Under the pieces are notes generated by a model. It saw nothing but the letters and a program-made list of their open reading frames with translations. It was not told where the DNA came from and did not search any database. The translations under genes and the position numbers were made by a program. Source: Buchnera aphidicola (Nurudea yanoniella) (GTDB taxonomy: Bacteria > Pseudomonadota > Gammaproteobacteria > Enterobacterales > Enterobacteriaceae). Taken from it: a DNA stretch of 64,000 nucleotides. This document shows, one piece after another, positions 1 through 10,418 of the stretch. Within the stretch, counting starts at the first letter, position 1; each line of letters starts with the position of its first letter. The DNA is taken from NCBI GenBank assembly GCA_039829995.1, contig CP140036.1:372001-436000 (forward strand), given 5' to 3'.

Positions 1-44
1 ATTATGTTCTCCCAATAGATTATTAATAAAAACTAGAATTATAG

Positions 45-1232
45 TTACAAATTAAAAGCTGTCTTTAAATTTTTCATAAACATTTTATCAAAACAAACTA
101 TTTTTCCTGGACTATCTGAAATTTTAGCTACTGGTTTTCCATTACATTCTATTAATTTAATTACAATGTTTAATGGATTTACACCTGGAATATCACATGT
201 TAATTTCGTTCCTATTCCAAAAATTGTATTTATTTGATTATTAAAAAAATAAAATAGTTTTGCTATTTTATTAAAAGTTAAATTATCAGAGAACAATAAT
301 ATTTTTTTAAGAGGATCAATTCCTAAAGACCTATAATGAAAAATTGCTTTCTTTCCCCATTTAAATGGATCTCCCGAATCATGTCGTAATCCTTGATAAT
401 AATTCGCTAAATCAAAATTAAAATCTTTTAGAAAAGCATCCATAGAAATACAATCTGTAAGAGCAATTCCTAAGTGTTTCCCATACTGTTTTACCCATAT
501 TTTTAAAGCCATTTTTTGACTATTTTTTAAAATAGGACTTATTTGCTGATGTGCTTGAAACCATTCATGAGATTGAGTCCCTACGGGATTTATGTTTAAA
601 AGTCTAGAAATGTGATAATTGCTCGATCCAATTAACCATGGAAAATTTTTTTTTAAAAATTTAATTATAGAAAAATGAATATTATACGAAAATCTTCTTC
701 TTGTTCCGAAATCTATTATTTTTAAATTAGATAAATTTATATTTTTCGTTTTTTTGTAAAAATTAAAAATTTTCTTTTTTAAATAATTCAAAGCTATAGT
801 TGATGTAACATGAGGAGATTCAGTATTATGCACAATTTCACTTATTAACGATAATAAAGGAACTTCCCATAATATAACTTCTTCCCACAATCCATAAATT
901 TGAATACATAATTTACCACCATTATTGAATATATGTACCTGTGAAACATCATATCGAAAATTTTTTAACCACAATAAATATTTTTTTTGAAAGAAAGAAA
1001 AAGACGACATATATATAAATTCATCATTTGTAAGATATAAATTAGAAGCCATCATTTCAACTTGTTTTTTTAGTATATTAGAATACTTTCCAAAAATATT
1101 TTTTCCTCGACATAAAAATTTTGCAGATACAATAACATTAGGATAATTATAAAAAATAGCCTGTTGCATATGAAATTTGTATGCATCAGTATCTAAAATA
1201 GTTTTTAATATTGGATAATTATATTTTTTCAT
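45..1232 (-). CDS. pncB: Nicotinate phosphoribosyltransferase
   Basis: Converts nicotinate and PRPP to nicotinate mononucleotide in the cytoplasmic NAD salvage pathway. The 395-residue product is close to the E. coli length (400) and collinear with it from the N-terminal LDTDAYKFHMQQA stretch to the end. Family hallmarks are visible: GTQSHEWFQAHQQISP around the active-site His, GLRHDSGDP, and the phosphate-binding SDNL and FGIGTKLTCDIP segments. The start is an ATG. It faces away from uup across a 1.3-kb empty spacer, so it is probably transcribed alone. Nothing looks broken. Confidence 0.95.
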   Translation of the reverse strand: MKKYNYPILKTILDTDAYKFHMQQAIFYNYPNVIVSAKFLCRGKNIFGKYSNILKKQVEMMASNLYLTNDEFIYMSSFSFFQKKYLLWLKNFRYDVSQVHIFNNGGKLCIQIYGLWEEVILWEVPLLSLISEIVHNTESPHVTSTIALNYLKKKIFNFYKKTKNINLSNLKIIDFGTRRRFSYNIHFSIIKFLKKNFPWLIGSSNYHISRLLNINPVGTQSHEWFQAHQQISPILKNSQKMALKIWVKQYGKHLGIALTDCISMDAFLKDFNFDLANYYQGLRHDSGDPFKWGKKAIFHYRSLGIDPLKKILLFSDNLTFNKIAKLFYFFNNQINTIFGIGTKLTCDIPGVNPLNIVIKLIECNGKPVAKISDSPGKIVCFDKMFMKNLKTAFNL

Positions 1233-2548
1233 ATTATACTTTTATATATATTTTTGTAAAAAAACAGTATAAAATCTTTTTATAAAACATTCGAATAATA
1301 ACATATATATGTTAATTTAATTGTATTCAAATGAATTTTTGATTTTAAATTTTTGATTTATATATAAATTTCAATTTAAATATCATGTTAATATAGTTGT
1401 TTAATATTTTAAAATGTTAATATAGAAATAATTTTTAATATTATTCATTACATGTATTTTTTTTAAATATATTTTTAAAAATAAATATATATTATGCAAT
1501 TTCTTTAATAATATATTACTATCGTTTAACCAGAAAAACGCATTTATTAATATTAAATTATTGAAAGTTACTAATATATTTAAAAAAGTAAATTTTAATA
1601 AATATTCATATAAAAATATAATATTGAATCTATTAAATTTCGAAAATATTTTCAATTCAAAACTTTCCTGTTAAAATAAAAATACAATATTTATTAATAA
1701 TTTTTTATAAATGGGCTATGATTCATAATCATAGAAACTATTAATTTATTGATTAAAAATAAAAATAAAATTTTCCATTAATTTAATGTAATTTATACTA
1801 ATATGCTAATAAATCGAATAATTTCGAAAAATTAATTAAAAACTCAATTATTTACAATATAAAAAACTATTTTAAAACACACTATAGGAGTTAATATAAA
1901 AAATATAAAAATACAACTATTAAAAAATTTTTATACAACACATACCTTTATTTCCAGTAAAATTTCATATTATTATCTATATATAAATTAATAAAAAAAT
2001 TTTTTAATAATTTAATTAATTGTAATATTTTAAAAAAATAAATACAAATATTACATCAAATTTCTCTTTACTAGAAAAAACACAGATGTAATTTTAAAAA
2101 TTATAAATCTCACTATAAATTTGTCACAATTAAAAAACTAATATTGTTAAAATTTTTAGAGAAGATTCAAAAAATGAAGTTATTAATTATTAATACAAAA
2201 GATATCAATTCATTATTTTTTAAAAACTGTATTTTAAAAATTATTAAAATTATATTATTTTTTTAATCTATAAAAAAGTAAAAATTTATAACATTACTAC
2301 AGAAAATTTATGATGTAATCATTTTACATTTAAAGTAGACTAATCCTATCAAAAAGTTTCTCGATAAAAAATTAATTGTAAAAATGAATTTTATAGAAAT
2401 TAATTATTTAAAATTAATTTTATAAAAATACTACTAGCTTAAATAAAGAATAATAATTACTATAAATGTTTAAAAAATCTAAATTTTTGTAATATTTATA
2501 AAAAATATATCTATTGTTTAAAATTTAAAAAAATTTAAAGAGGTATTT
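1233..2548. other. 1.3-kb gene-free spacer between pncB and uup
   Basis: This is the longest non-coding stretch in the window. It is extremely A+T-rich, with scattered stops in all frames. The only open frames are short and low in complexity: an 84-codon one on the minus strand at 1401-1655 and about 30 codons on the plus strand from 2174. Neither resembles a known protein to me. In other Buchnera lineages this position may hold asnS and a porin gene (from memory, not verified). I infer a decayed remnant of one or two lost genes, but I could not recognise residual protein similarity by eye. Confidence 0.6.
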
Positions 2549-4438
2549 ATGGCTCTAATTCACGTACAAAATGCTAATATTATATTTAATAATGTTAAAT
2601 TATTAAATAAAGTAAATTTTCACATAAATGAAAAAGATAGAATTTGTTTAATAGGAAAAAACGGAACAGGAAAATCTACTTTTCTTAATATAATTGCAAG
2701 AGAAGAATCATTAGATTCCGGATCTATCATATATAAAAAAAATATAAAAATAAAATATTTAAAACAAAATGCAATTTATCATAACAATCAATCTATTTTC
2801 GAATTCATTTGTGAGGGTTTTGAAGAAGAATCAAAATATTTAAAAAATTATTTTAATTTTTTAGAAAACAAAAATTTTCAGACATTGTCATATACCGATA
2901 AAATAAAAGAAAACTTAAAAAACGTAATTAATGCAAAAAAATTATGGAAAAAAAAAGAAAAAATTGATGAAATTATAAACAATCTCAATTTAAATAAAAA
3001 TGATAAAATTTCTCTTCTTTCTAGAGGTTGCTTAAGAAAAGTAGAATTAGGAAAAATATTAGTTGGAAAATTCGACCTAATATTATTAGACGAACCTACC
3101 AACTATTTAGATATTACTACAATTAATTGGTTAGAAGAATTTTTGATCAAATCCTTAAAAAGCATGTTATTTGTATCTCATAATCGATCTTTCATAAACA
3201 AAGTATCTACAAAAATCATTAACTTACATTGTGGAAATTTAATTTCATGGACAGGAAATTATGATTCTTTTTTACAAAATCAATATAACAATATATGTAT
3301 TTCTGAAAGAAAAAAAATTAAATTCGATAAAAAAATAAGAAAAGAAATATCCTGGGCTAATAGTGGAGTAAAAGCAAGATCTACTAAGAGCGAAAGTCGA
3401 ATAAAAGAACTCAAAAAAATGGTAAATATAAAAAAATCTAATGTAAGTTTTGAAAAAAAAATAGAAATCTTAATTAACCAAGATAATTATAAAGGAGATA
3501 TTTTTTTTAAGTTAAAAAATATATGTTTTAGTATAAATGGAATAAACTTAATTCATAATTTCTCTGATACTATTAAAAAAGGCGAGAAAATTGCACTTCT
3601 TGGAACTAATGGAAGTGGAAAAAGTACACTGTTAAAATTAATAGTAGGAACACTAGTTCCAAATAATGGAAATATTTATTCTAATACAAACGTTAAAATT
3701 TCTTATTTTGATCAAGAAAGAACCAATATAAATTTAAAAGATACCGTATTAAACAATTTATCTCATGCAAAGGAAGAAATACTAATTAATGAAAAGAAAT
3801 ATCATAAATCTAAATATTTAGAAAAGTTTTTATTTCCTAGAGAAAAGCTTAAATTAAAAGCGGAAGAACTGTCAGGAGGAGAACTAAACAAATTATTATT
3901 AGCTAAATTATTTTTAAAAAAAAGTAATGTATTAATATTAGACGAACCCACTAATGATTTAGATCTAGAATCACTTGAAAATTTAGAATATTCATTAAAA
4001 AAATATAAAGGAATAGTATTGTTAATTAGTCATGATGAAACATTTATAAAAAATGTAGCTAACAAATATTGGAATTTCGAAAAAAATGGAAATATTAAAA
4101 AATATTTAAACTTTCATAATACAAAAGAATTAACAAACTCTAAAATAACATTAAACAATACAAAAGCATTTTTTAAAAAAAATAGAGAAATCAATCAAAA
4201 AAAAATAAACAATAATACTTTGAAAAAAGAACTAAAAAATATATTAAAAAAAATAGAAAAAATAGAAAACCATATTTCTGAATTACAGTGTAATATAAAC
4301 TCTTCAGAATTTTTCTTAAAATTATCACTTCAAAAAAAAGAAACATTAAACACATTAAAAATTCTTGAAAAAAAACTCAAAAAATATTTATTAAGATGGG
4401 AATATCTAGAATTACATGTTAACAAATTGCATATATAG
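2549..4438 (+). CDS. uup: ABC-F family ATPase Uup
   Basis: Soluble ABC-F protein with two nucleotide-binding domains and no membrane segments. In E. coli it acts on ribosomes and affects transposon excision and replication-associated structures. The 629 residues (E. coli 635) show NBD1 Walker A GKNGTGKST near residue 37 and Walker B LILLDEPTNYLD, then a linker. NBD2 has GTNGSGKST, LSGGE and VLILDEPTNDLD. The C-terminal Lys-rich coiled coil is retained. The NBD1 signature reads LSRGCLRK where E. coli has LSGGWLRK, so its second glycine is replaced. A ribosome site (AAAGAGG) lies just before the ATG. Stands alone, convergent with trhO. Confidence 0.94.
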   Translation: MALIHVQNANIIFNNVKLLNKVNFHINEKDRICLIGKNGTGKSTFLNIIAREESLDSGSIIYKKNIKIKYLKQNAIYHNNQSIFEFICEGFEEESKYLKNYFNFLENKNFQTLSYTDKIKENLKNVINAKKLWKKKEKIDEIINNLNLNKNDKISLLSRGCLRKVELGKILVGKFDLILLDEPTNYLDITTINWLEEFLIKSLKSMLFVSHNRSFINKVSTKIINLHCGNLISWTGNYDSFLQNQYNNICISERKKIKFDKKIRKEISWANSGVKARSTKSESRIKELKKMVNIKKSNVSFEKKIEILINQDNYKGDIFFKLKNICFSINGINLIHNFSDTIKKGEKIALLGTNGSGKSTLLKLIVGTLVPNNGNIYSNTNVKISYFDQERTNINLKDTVLNNLSHAKEEILINEKKYHKSKYLEKFLFPREKLKLKAEELSGGELNKLLLAKLFLKKSNVLILDEPTNDLDLESLENLEYSLKKYKGIVLLISHDETFIKNVANKYWNFEKNGNIKKYLNFHNTKELTNSKITLNNTKAFFKKNREINQKKINNNTLKKELKNILKKIEKIENHISELQCNINSSEFFLKLSLQKKETLNTLKILEKKLKKYLLRWEYLELHVNKLHI

Positions 4439-4459
4439 AGTTATGTAACTTTCTATATA
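4432..4459 (+). terminator. Hairpin at the uup stop codon, possible terminator
   Basis: TATATAGA and GTTA (4432-4443) pair with TAAC and TCTATATA (4446-4459) around a 2-base loop with a 2-base bulge, overlapping the uup stop codon. It sits between convergent uup and trhO. No strong T-run follows, so the termination role is an inference. Confidence 0.35.
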
Positions 4460-4607
4460 AATACATTTAAATTATACAAGATTTTTAAAAATTTTTTATA
4501 GTAAACATTGTTTTAAAAATATTCGCATAAGATTTTATTATTAAAAGATAAATAATTTAACTTTTTTGTACAAATACATATGAATTTAAAATTATCAAAA
4601 ATATTTT

Positions 4608-5549
4608 TTATTTCAAATTATTTAAAAAAATACAATGTTCTGAACAACAATTTTTAAATATTTCAGAACATTTCATGCATTGGATAAACAATTTATGACA
4701 GGAATTATTATAACAATTTTTATATGAGTCACAATATTCATCGCATTGCGAACATTTTGATAAAATATCATCTGAAACTTTTTCACTCATTCGTGCATCG
4801 AAAACAAAATTTTTTCCTTTGAAAAATATAGGAAGGTGATTTTTTTGAGCGTTATTAACATAACCAATAATCCCCCCTCTGATTTGATACACATTTTTAA
4901 AATTATTATATATCATCCAGGATGATGCTTTTTCACATCTTATTCCTCCGGTACAATATAGTACAATTTTTTTGTCTTTCTCATCTGCTAATAATTTAAC
5001 AACCTCTTGCAGCTGTTCCTTAAAAGTATTCACTGGAACGTTCACTGCTTTTTCAAATCTTCCAATTTTATATTCATAGTGATTTCGTATATCTAAAAAA
5101 ATTACATCTTTTTCTGTTAACATCATATTAACATCAATAGCATCTAAATATCTTCCAATATATTTTAAATCATAAGAATTTTTGCATAAGTGGTCAGATA
5201 ATATAGTATCTTTTACTTTCATTCGCAATACCCAAAATGATTTTTTATTATCTAATGATTTATTGATAAATAAATCGCGCAAAGAATCAGAATAAGAACA
5301 GATAAATTTTTTTACATCTTGATAAAAATCAATAGGAACACTAATTTGCGCATTAATTCCTTCTTGAGCTATATATATTCTTCCCAAAACATTGAACTTT
5401 CTCAATCTTACATACCAATCATCTCTAATTTTTTTTGGATCGTGAATAAAAAAATATTTATAAAAAGATATTGTTATTCTAGAAACTTTATCAAACAACA
5501 TTTTATCTTTTAATTCTTTATTAGAAATTAAATTATGCAAAACAATCAT
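4608..5549 (-). CDS. trhO: tRNA uridine-34 hydroxylase TrhO (YceA), rhodanese family
   Basis: Oxygen-dependent hydroxylation of uridine 34 in tRNA, on the route to 5-methoxy/carboxymethoxy-uridine. The 313 residues (E. coli 350) carry the N-terminal domain with ISFYKYF and EGINAQISVP. The rhodanese domain has the active-site loop YCTGGIRCEKAS, with Cys as the catalytic residue. A C-terminal Cys-rich segment (CSQC, CDSY, CCSEHC) probably binds metal. The E. coli C-terminal basic tail is absent. I chose the ATG giving MIVLHNLISN, which matches E. coli MPVLHNRISN. An upstream in-frame TTG would put the GGAG ribosome site inside the gene. It lies 61 bases downstream of the valS start and may be cotranscribed. 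Confidence 0.93.
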   Translation of the reverse strand: MIVLHNLISNKELKDKMLFDKVSRITISFYKYFFIHDPKKIRDDWYVRLRKFNVLGRIYIAQEGINAQISVPIDFYQDVKKFICSYSDSLRDLFINKSLDNKKSFWVLRMKVKDTILSDHLCKNSYDLKYIGRYLDAIDVNMMLTEKDVIFLDIRNHYEYKIGRFEKAVNVPVNTFKEQLQEVVKLLADEKDKKIVLYCTGGIRCEKASSWMIYNNFKNVYQIRGGIIGYVNNAQKNHLPIFFKGKNFVFDARMSEKVSDDILSKCSQCDEYCDSYKNCYNNSCHKLFIQCMKCSEIFKNCCSEHCIFLNNLK

Positions 5550-5610
5550 AATACAAAATTTCTCCAATATTTATCAGTTTAAAAATTTTAAAATTCAATA
5601 AACGCTAATA

Positions 5611-8466
5611 TCATGTCTCTTTTTTTAAAAGTAATTGTTTCTGAATCAACTTACATTTAGCTAAATAATCTTTTGTATTATTAACAACTTCGAAAGGAGC
5701 ATATTTCAAAAAATTCATATTTAATAATTTTTTCTCTAATCGACTTATTTTAGAACTAATTTGTAAAATTTTTTTATGAATTTTGTTTCTTTCTATTTCT
5801 TTAAAAAAATTTTTTAATATAGGAATTAATAACTCTACTCCATCAACTGAATATGTTAAAAAAGAAAATTCCTTATCATCCTTAAAAAATATAAATATAT
5901 CTTTGATATATAAAACTTTTTTTAAATACGTATCGTATTTTTTTATTCTATGTTGCGTTTTTGAATCGATATTTTTGAAATATATAGATATCAATGTTTT
6001 ATAAGACAATTTAGTATCACATCTATGTTGACGCGTTATTAACAAAATAATTTTTATCCAACGCATATCGCTTATTAAATTTTCATTTTTTAAAGTTTTT
6101 TGATACTTTGGAAATGAATGCAACATAATCGTGTTAACATCTTTTACATTTAAAACAATTCGAATCTTTTGCCAAATTTCTTCAGTAATGAATGGAATAA
6201 TGGGATGCGCTAAACATAATATTGTTTCTAAAACATGTAGCATAGTATATGTAGTTCCAATTAATTCTGATGGAAAACACGAAATAATAAAAGGTTTAAC
6301 TAATTCTATATAAAAATCACAAAATATCTTCCACACGAATTCATATAATATATTTGACGCTACATCAAATCGATATGTATCTAAAGCGTTTGTATATTTT
6401 TTTATTGTATTATTTAATTTCAAAACGATCCATTTATCAGCTATGGATAAATTTTTTTGTTCAAATTTCATTATTAATTGTTTATCAATATTTAATAATA
6501 CAAATCGACTTGCATTCCATAATTTATTGCAAAAATTACGATAGCCATGAAGACGATTAATATTCCAATTAATATATCTTGTCGGGCTAGATAACGACGA
6601 GCAAGTAAATCTTAATGCATCAGTACCAGTTGCATTAATTCCGTTGGGAAACATATTCTTAGTTGTCTTTAAAATTTTATCTTTTAAAAAAGGTTGTAAC
6701 ATATTGTTGGTTCTTTTTTCAATCAATTTTTCTAATGTAATTCCATCAATCATATCTAAGGGATCTAATACATTTCCTTGTGATTTAGACATTTTTTTTC
6801 CATATTCATCACAAATTAATCCTGTAATATAGACCGTTTTAAAAGGAATCTGGGACTGACCATTAGAATCTTTCATAAAATGCATACTAAGCATAATCAT
6901 TCGAGAAATCCAAAAAAAAATTATGTCAAAACCGCTAACAACAACATCAGTCGGATAAAAATTTTTTAAAACCTTAGTATTTTTCGGCCATCCTAATGAA
7001 GAAAATATCCATAAACCGGAAGAAAACCATGTATCTAAAACATTTTTATCTTGCTTTAATAACAGATTATTAGACAATTGATATATTTTTCTAATTTCAT
7101 CTTCATTATGTCCCACATATATATTGTTTTCCTTATCATACCAAATAGGAATTTGATGTCCCCACCATAATTGTCGAGAAATACACCAATCTTTTATACT
7201 ATTCATCCAAGAAAAATAAATATTTTCATATTTTTTAGGAACAAATTTTATAAATCCATTTTTTACAGACATCAATGCTTTTTCTGCTAGAAACGAAATA
7301 TTTAAATACCATTGATCAGTTAAAAAAGGTTCAATAATTGAATTACTGCGGTCCCCATATGAAATAGTTACATTTTTTGTTTCTGTCTTCACCAATTGTT
7401 GACTTTCACTTAATTCATCAATAATCTTTTTCCGAGCTATAAACCGATTCATATTATGAAATCTAAGAGGAATTTTTTCAGAATAAATAAAAGAAGGTTT
7501 TCCAGATGTATTGTATTCTTTGGCAATATGAGAAATATTCCCATTATCAGTAAATATATTAATCATGGGAAGATTATGTCGTAACCCTACTTCGAAATCA
7601 TTAAAATCATGGGCAGGAGTAATCTTTACACATCCTGTTCCTTTTTTTATTTTAACGAAACTATCTCCAATAATTGGAATCACTCTATTAATTAAAGGAA
7701 CAAAAACTTTTCTTCCTATAAATTTTTTATATCTAACATCTTCTGGATGAACAGCAATTGCTGTATCTCCAAATAAAGTTTCAGGACGCGTAGTTGCTAC
7801 TATTAAATACTCTTTCTTTTTGTTCTTATTTGATAAACTAATACTTTCGTTTTTTAAGAAATATTTTATGTACCACATATTAGAAAGAGAATCATGATTT
7901 TTAACTTCTAAATCTGAAACGACTGTTTTTAAAATAGGATCCCAATTAACTAATTTTTTTCTTTTATATATTAATTTTTGATTATATAAAATTATAAAAG
8001 CTTCTTTAACTGCATAGGATATTTCTGAATCTAAAGTAAACCTCTCTTTAGACCAATCCACAGACATTCCTAATCGACGCATTTGATTAGTTATTTTTTT
8101 TACAGATCGTTCTTTCCACTTCCATGCTTTTTTTATAAAGTTTTCTTTACCATATTCTTGAAGAGTTTTATTCTCTTTTAGAAATATTTTTTTTTCAAGA
8201 ATAATTTGCGTAGCTATACCAGCATGATCAGTACCTACTTGCCATAAAGTATTCTTTCCTCTCATACGATTATATCTTATTAAAATATCCATAATCGTAT
8301 ATTGAAATGCATGTCCTATATGTAAATCACCAGTAATATTTGGAGGAGGAAGTATTATACAAAAATTTGAGTTTTTATCTTTTAAATTAGGTTTAAAATA
8401 ATTATTCTTTTCCCAAAAATCATATATTTTCTTTTCAATTTTTACAGGATCAAAAATTTTTTTCAT
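5611..8466 (-). CDS. valS: Valyl-tRNA synthetase
   Basis: Class I aminoacyl-tRNA synthetase charging tRNA-Val. The 951-residue length equals the E. coli enzyme. The HIGH signature is in PPPNITGDLHIGHAF near residue 45, and the KMSKS loop is GKKMSKSQGN near residue 555. The editing (CP1) domain is recognisable by TTRPETLFGDTAIAVHP. An anticodon-binding domain and the C-terminal coiled-coil arm follow. The start is an ATG. As in E. coli it lies beside pepA on the same strand (holC, between them in E. coli, is missing here), with only 75 bases between the pepA stop and the valS start. Confidence 0.97.
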   Translation of the reverse strand: MKKIFDPVKIEKKIYDFWEKNNYFKPNLKDKNSNFCIILPPPNITGDLHIGHAFQYTIMDILIRYNRMRGKNTLWQVGTDHAGIATQIILEKKIFLKENKTLQEYGKENFIKKAWKWKERSVKKITNQMRRLGMSVDWSKERFTLDSEISYAVKEAFIILYNQKLIYKRKKLVNWDPILKTVVSDLEVKNHDSLSNMWYIKYFLKNESISLSNKNKKKEYLIVATTRPETLFGDTAIAVHPEDVRYKKFIGRKVFVPLINRVIPIIGDSFVKIKKGTGCVKITPAHDFNDFEVGLRHNLPMINIFTDNGNISHIAKEYNTSGKPSFIYSEKIPLRFHNMNRFIARKKIIDELSESQQLVKTETKNVTISYGDRSNSIIEPFLTDQWYLNISFLAEKALMSVKNGFIKFVPKKYENIYFSWMNSIKDWCISRQLWWGHQIPIWYDKENNIYVGHNEDEIRKIYQLSNNLLLKQDKNVLDTWFSSGLWIFSSLGWPKNTKVLKNFYPTDVVVSGFDIIFFWISRMIMLSMHFMKDSNGQSQIPFKTVYITGLICDEYGKKMSKSQGNVLDPLDMIDGITLEKLIEKRTNNMLQPFLKDKILKTTKNMFPNGINATGTDALRFTCSSLSSPTRYINWNINRLHGYRNFCNKLWNASRFVLLNIDKQLIMKFEQKNLSIADKWIVLKLNNTIKKYTNALDTYRFDVASNILYEFVWKIFCDFYIELVKPFIISCFPSELIGTTYTMLHVLETILCLAHPIIPFITEEIWQKIRIVLNVKDVNTIMLHSFPKYQKTLKNENLISDMRWIKIILLITRQHRCDTKLSYKTLISIYFKNIDSKTQHRIKKYDTYLKKVLYIKDIFIFFKDDKEFSFLTYSVDGVELLIPILKNFFKEIERNKIHKKILQISSKISRLEKKLLNMNFLKYAPFEVVNNTKDYLAKCKLIQKQLLLKKET

Positions 8467-8541
8467 GTTTTTAATAATAATAAAATATTATAGTTAATAA
8501 TAATTCAAAGATATAAAAAAATACATACTTATATAAATATA

Positions 8542-10044
8542 CTATTTATTTTCTAACTTATTTAAAATAAATTGAGCTAATAAAGACATAGGGCGACCTG
8601 TTGAAAATTTTCTTTTACCCGAAGTCCATGCAGTTCCAGCAATATCTAAATGAGCCCATTTATATTTTTTAGAAAACTTAGATAAAAAACAAGCTGCAGT
8701 AATAGCACCAGCATATTTTCCTCCAGTATTATTCATATCAGCTATATTTGATTCTAAACTGCGATAATACTCTTTAAATAAAGGTAATATCCAAACTTTA
8801 TCGTCTGTTTGAATACTTGCTGTGTTTATATCTTCGGCTAATTCAGTATCATTAGACATTAATCCAGTGACATCATTTCCTAATGCTACTATGCAAGCTC
8901 CAGTTAAAGTAGCTATATCAATCACTATATCAGGATTAAACTTTTTCACATAAGTTAATACATCGCAAATAATTAATCTTCCTTCAGCATCTGTATTTAA
9001 TACTTCTACTGTTTTCCCAGACATTGTAGTTAATATATCGCCGGGTCTAAAAGATGCTCCACTGGGCATATTTTCACATCCTGCTAATATTCCTATAACA
9101 TTTATAGGTAATTTTAACTCAGATATAAAAACCATTAACCCGAAAACAACCGCTGCTCCCGACATATCATATTTCATTTCGTCCATGTTATTAGAAGGCT
9201 TTAACGAAATTCCTCCAGAATCAAAAGTTACACCTTTTCCTATAAAAACGATATTTTTTGAAGAACAACTTTTATTTCCTTTATATTTAATGACAGACAT
9301 AATCGGCTTATTTTTAGAACCAGCTCCAACTGATAAATATGCATTCATTTTTAAATTCTTCATATCATTATGATTAATAATACTTGCACTCATAATATTT
9401 GGATATTTTGAAGACAATTGTTTAGATTTGAAAGCAAGATATGAAGGATTGCAAATATTAGGTGGGGTGTTTGATAAATCTTTGGAATATTTTATTCCTT
9501 TCGAAATAGCTAATCCATGTTTAATAGCTATTTTCCCTGGTAATATATCGTCTTGTAAACGTGTATTAAAATATATGCTATCCAATACAGAATAAAAATC
9601 CAATTTTTTAGATTTAAACTTCTTAAAATGATATGTAAATTCTTGAATTAATGAAATCGAATGTCTAATTTTCCAATATATATTTACTTTCTCTATGTCA
9701 AATTCAGAAATAAAATAATCAATATTAATAATAGACATCTTTTGAACAATTTTTAAGCTTGTTTTAAGAATTTTTTTGTACTGATTTATGTCAAATAACT
9801 CTTTTTTTCCACATCCAATTAATATAATTCTTTTTGAAATAATATTAGGAATATCATATAAACATAAAAATTGTTCACTCCTTCCTCTCATTTCTTGATT
9901 CTGAATAACTTTATCAATATATCCATTAGATGTTTTATTTAAATATTTGAGAGATCCAAAAACTTTTAAATCTTCAAAAATTCCGAAAATTAGACAATTA
10001 GAATTATTTTTGTTTATTTTTATGCAATTTATATTATACTTCAT
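8542..10044 (-). CDS. pepA: Leucyl aminopeptidase PepA (M17 family)
   Basis: Hexameric cytosolic dimetal aminopeptidase. In E. coli it is also a DNA-binding architectural protein for Xer recombination and carAB control. The 500 residues (E. coli 503) keep the metal and catalytic signatures: GKGVTFDSGGISLKP, the YDMSGA aspartate, and NTDAEGRL with Asp, Glu and Arg. The N-terminal domain, which binds DNA in E. coli, is present but diverged. An AGGA ribosome site is well placed before the ATG. It precedes valS on the same strand and faces away from argI. Confidence 0.96.
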   Translation of the reverse strand: MKYNINCIKINKNNSNCLIFGIFEDLKVFGSLKYLNKTSNGYIDKVIQNQEMRGRSEQFLCLYDIPNIISKRIILIGCGKKELFDINQYKKILKTSLKIVQKMSIINIDYFISEFDIEKVNIYWKIRHSISLIQEFTYHFKKFKSKKLDFYSVLDSIYFNTRLQDDILPGKIAIKHGLAISKGIKYSKDLSNTPPNICNPSYLAFKSKQLSSKYPNIMSASIINHNDMKNLKMNAYLSVGAGSKNKPIMSVIKYKGNKSCSSKNIVFIGKGVTFDSGGISLKPSNNMDEMKYDMSGAAVVFGLMVFISELKLPINVIGILAGCENMPSGASFRPGDILTTMSGKTVEVLNTDAEGRLIICDVLTYVKKFNPDIVIDIATLTGACIVALGNDVTGLMSNDTELAEDINTASIQTDDKVWILPLFKEYYRSLESNIADMNNTGGKYAGAITAACFLSKFSKKYKWAHLDIAGTAWTSGKRKFSTGRPMSLLAQFILNKLENK

Positions 10045-10418
10045 ACTTTTCCTAAAATTTGATTTATATAAATATAAAATTTTAATAATATTTCTTCAAA
10101 CATAAAGCAAAAAATATCAATACTTTAAATAAATTTTAATTTTAATTAAATTTCAAGTATGTTAGGATTCAATTAAGTTTAAATATCATTATTAAAGTAA
10201 TTTTATTGTTCTAAAACATATTATAAAATATAAAAATATTTATATCACATTTTTATTAGATTTATTAGAATTTTATTCTTATTTTGAAGAAACGAATATT
10301 CTAATATATATAATAATATCATTGTTATATTTAAAAAATTTTTCCAAGCTATTTATATTCTCTAATTATTGTAACATTTAAATATACATAAAAAAATCAT
10401 TTCTTGTTTAGGAAAATA
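10045..10418. other. Divergent pepA/argI spacer
   Basis: This 374-base A+T-rich region should carry the promoters for both divergent genes. I could not pick out a convincing ARG box or a unique -35/-10 pair above the A+T background. No ORF of note is present. Confidence 0.4.

Noticed and set aside
1401..1655. 84-codon ORF on the minus strand in the pncB-uup spacer
   Set aside because: Low-complexity Leu/Ile/Asn/Lys composition with no recognisable motif or convincing ribosome site. Expected by chance in very A+T-rich DNA.
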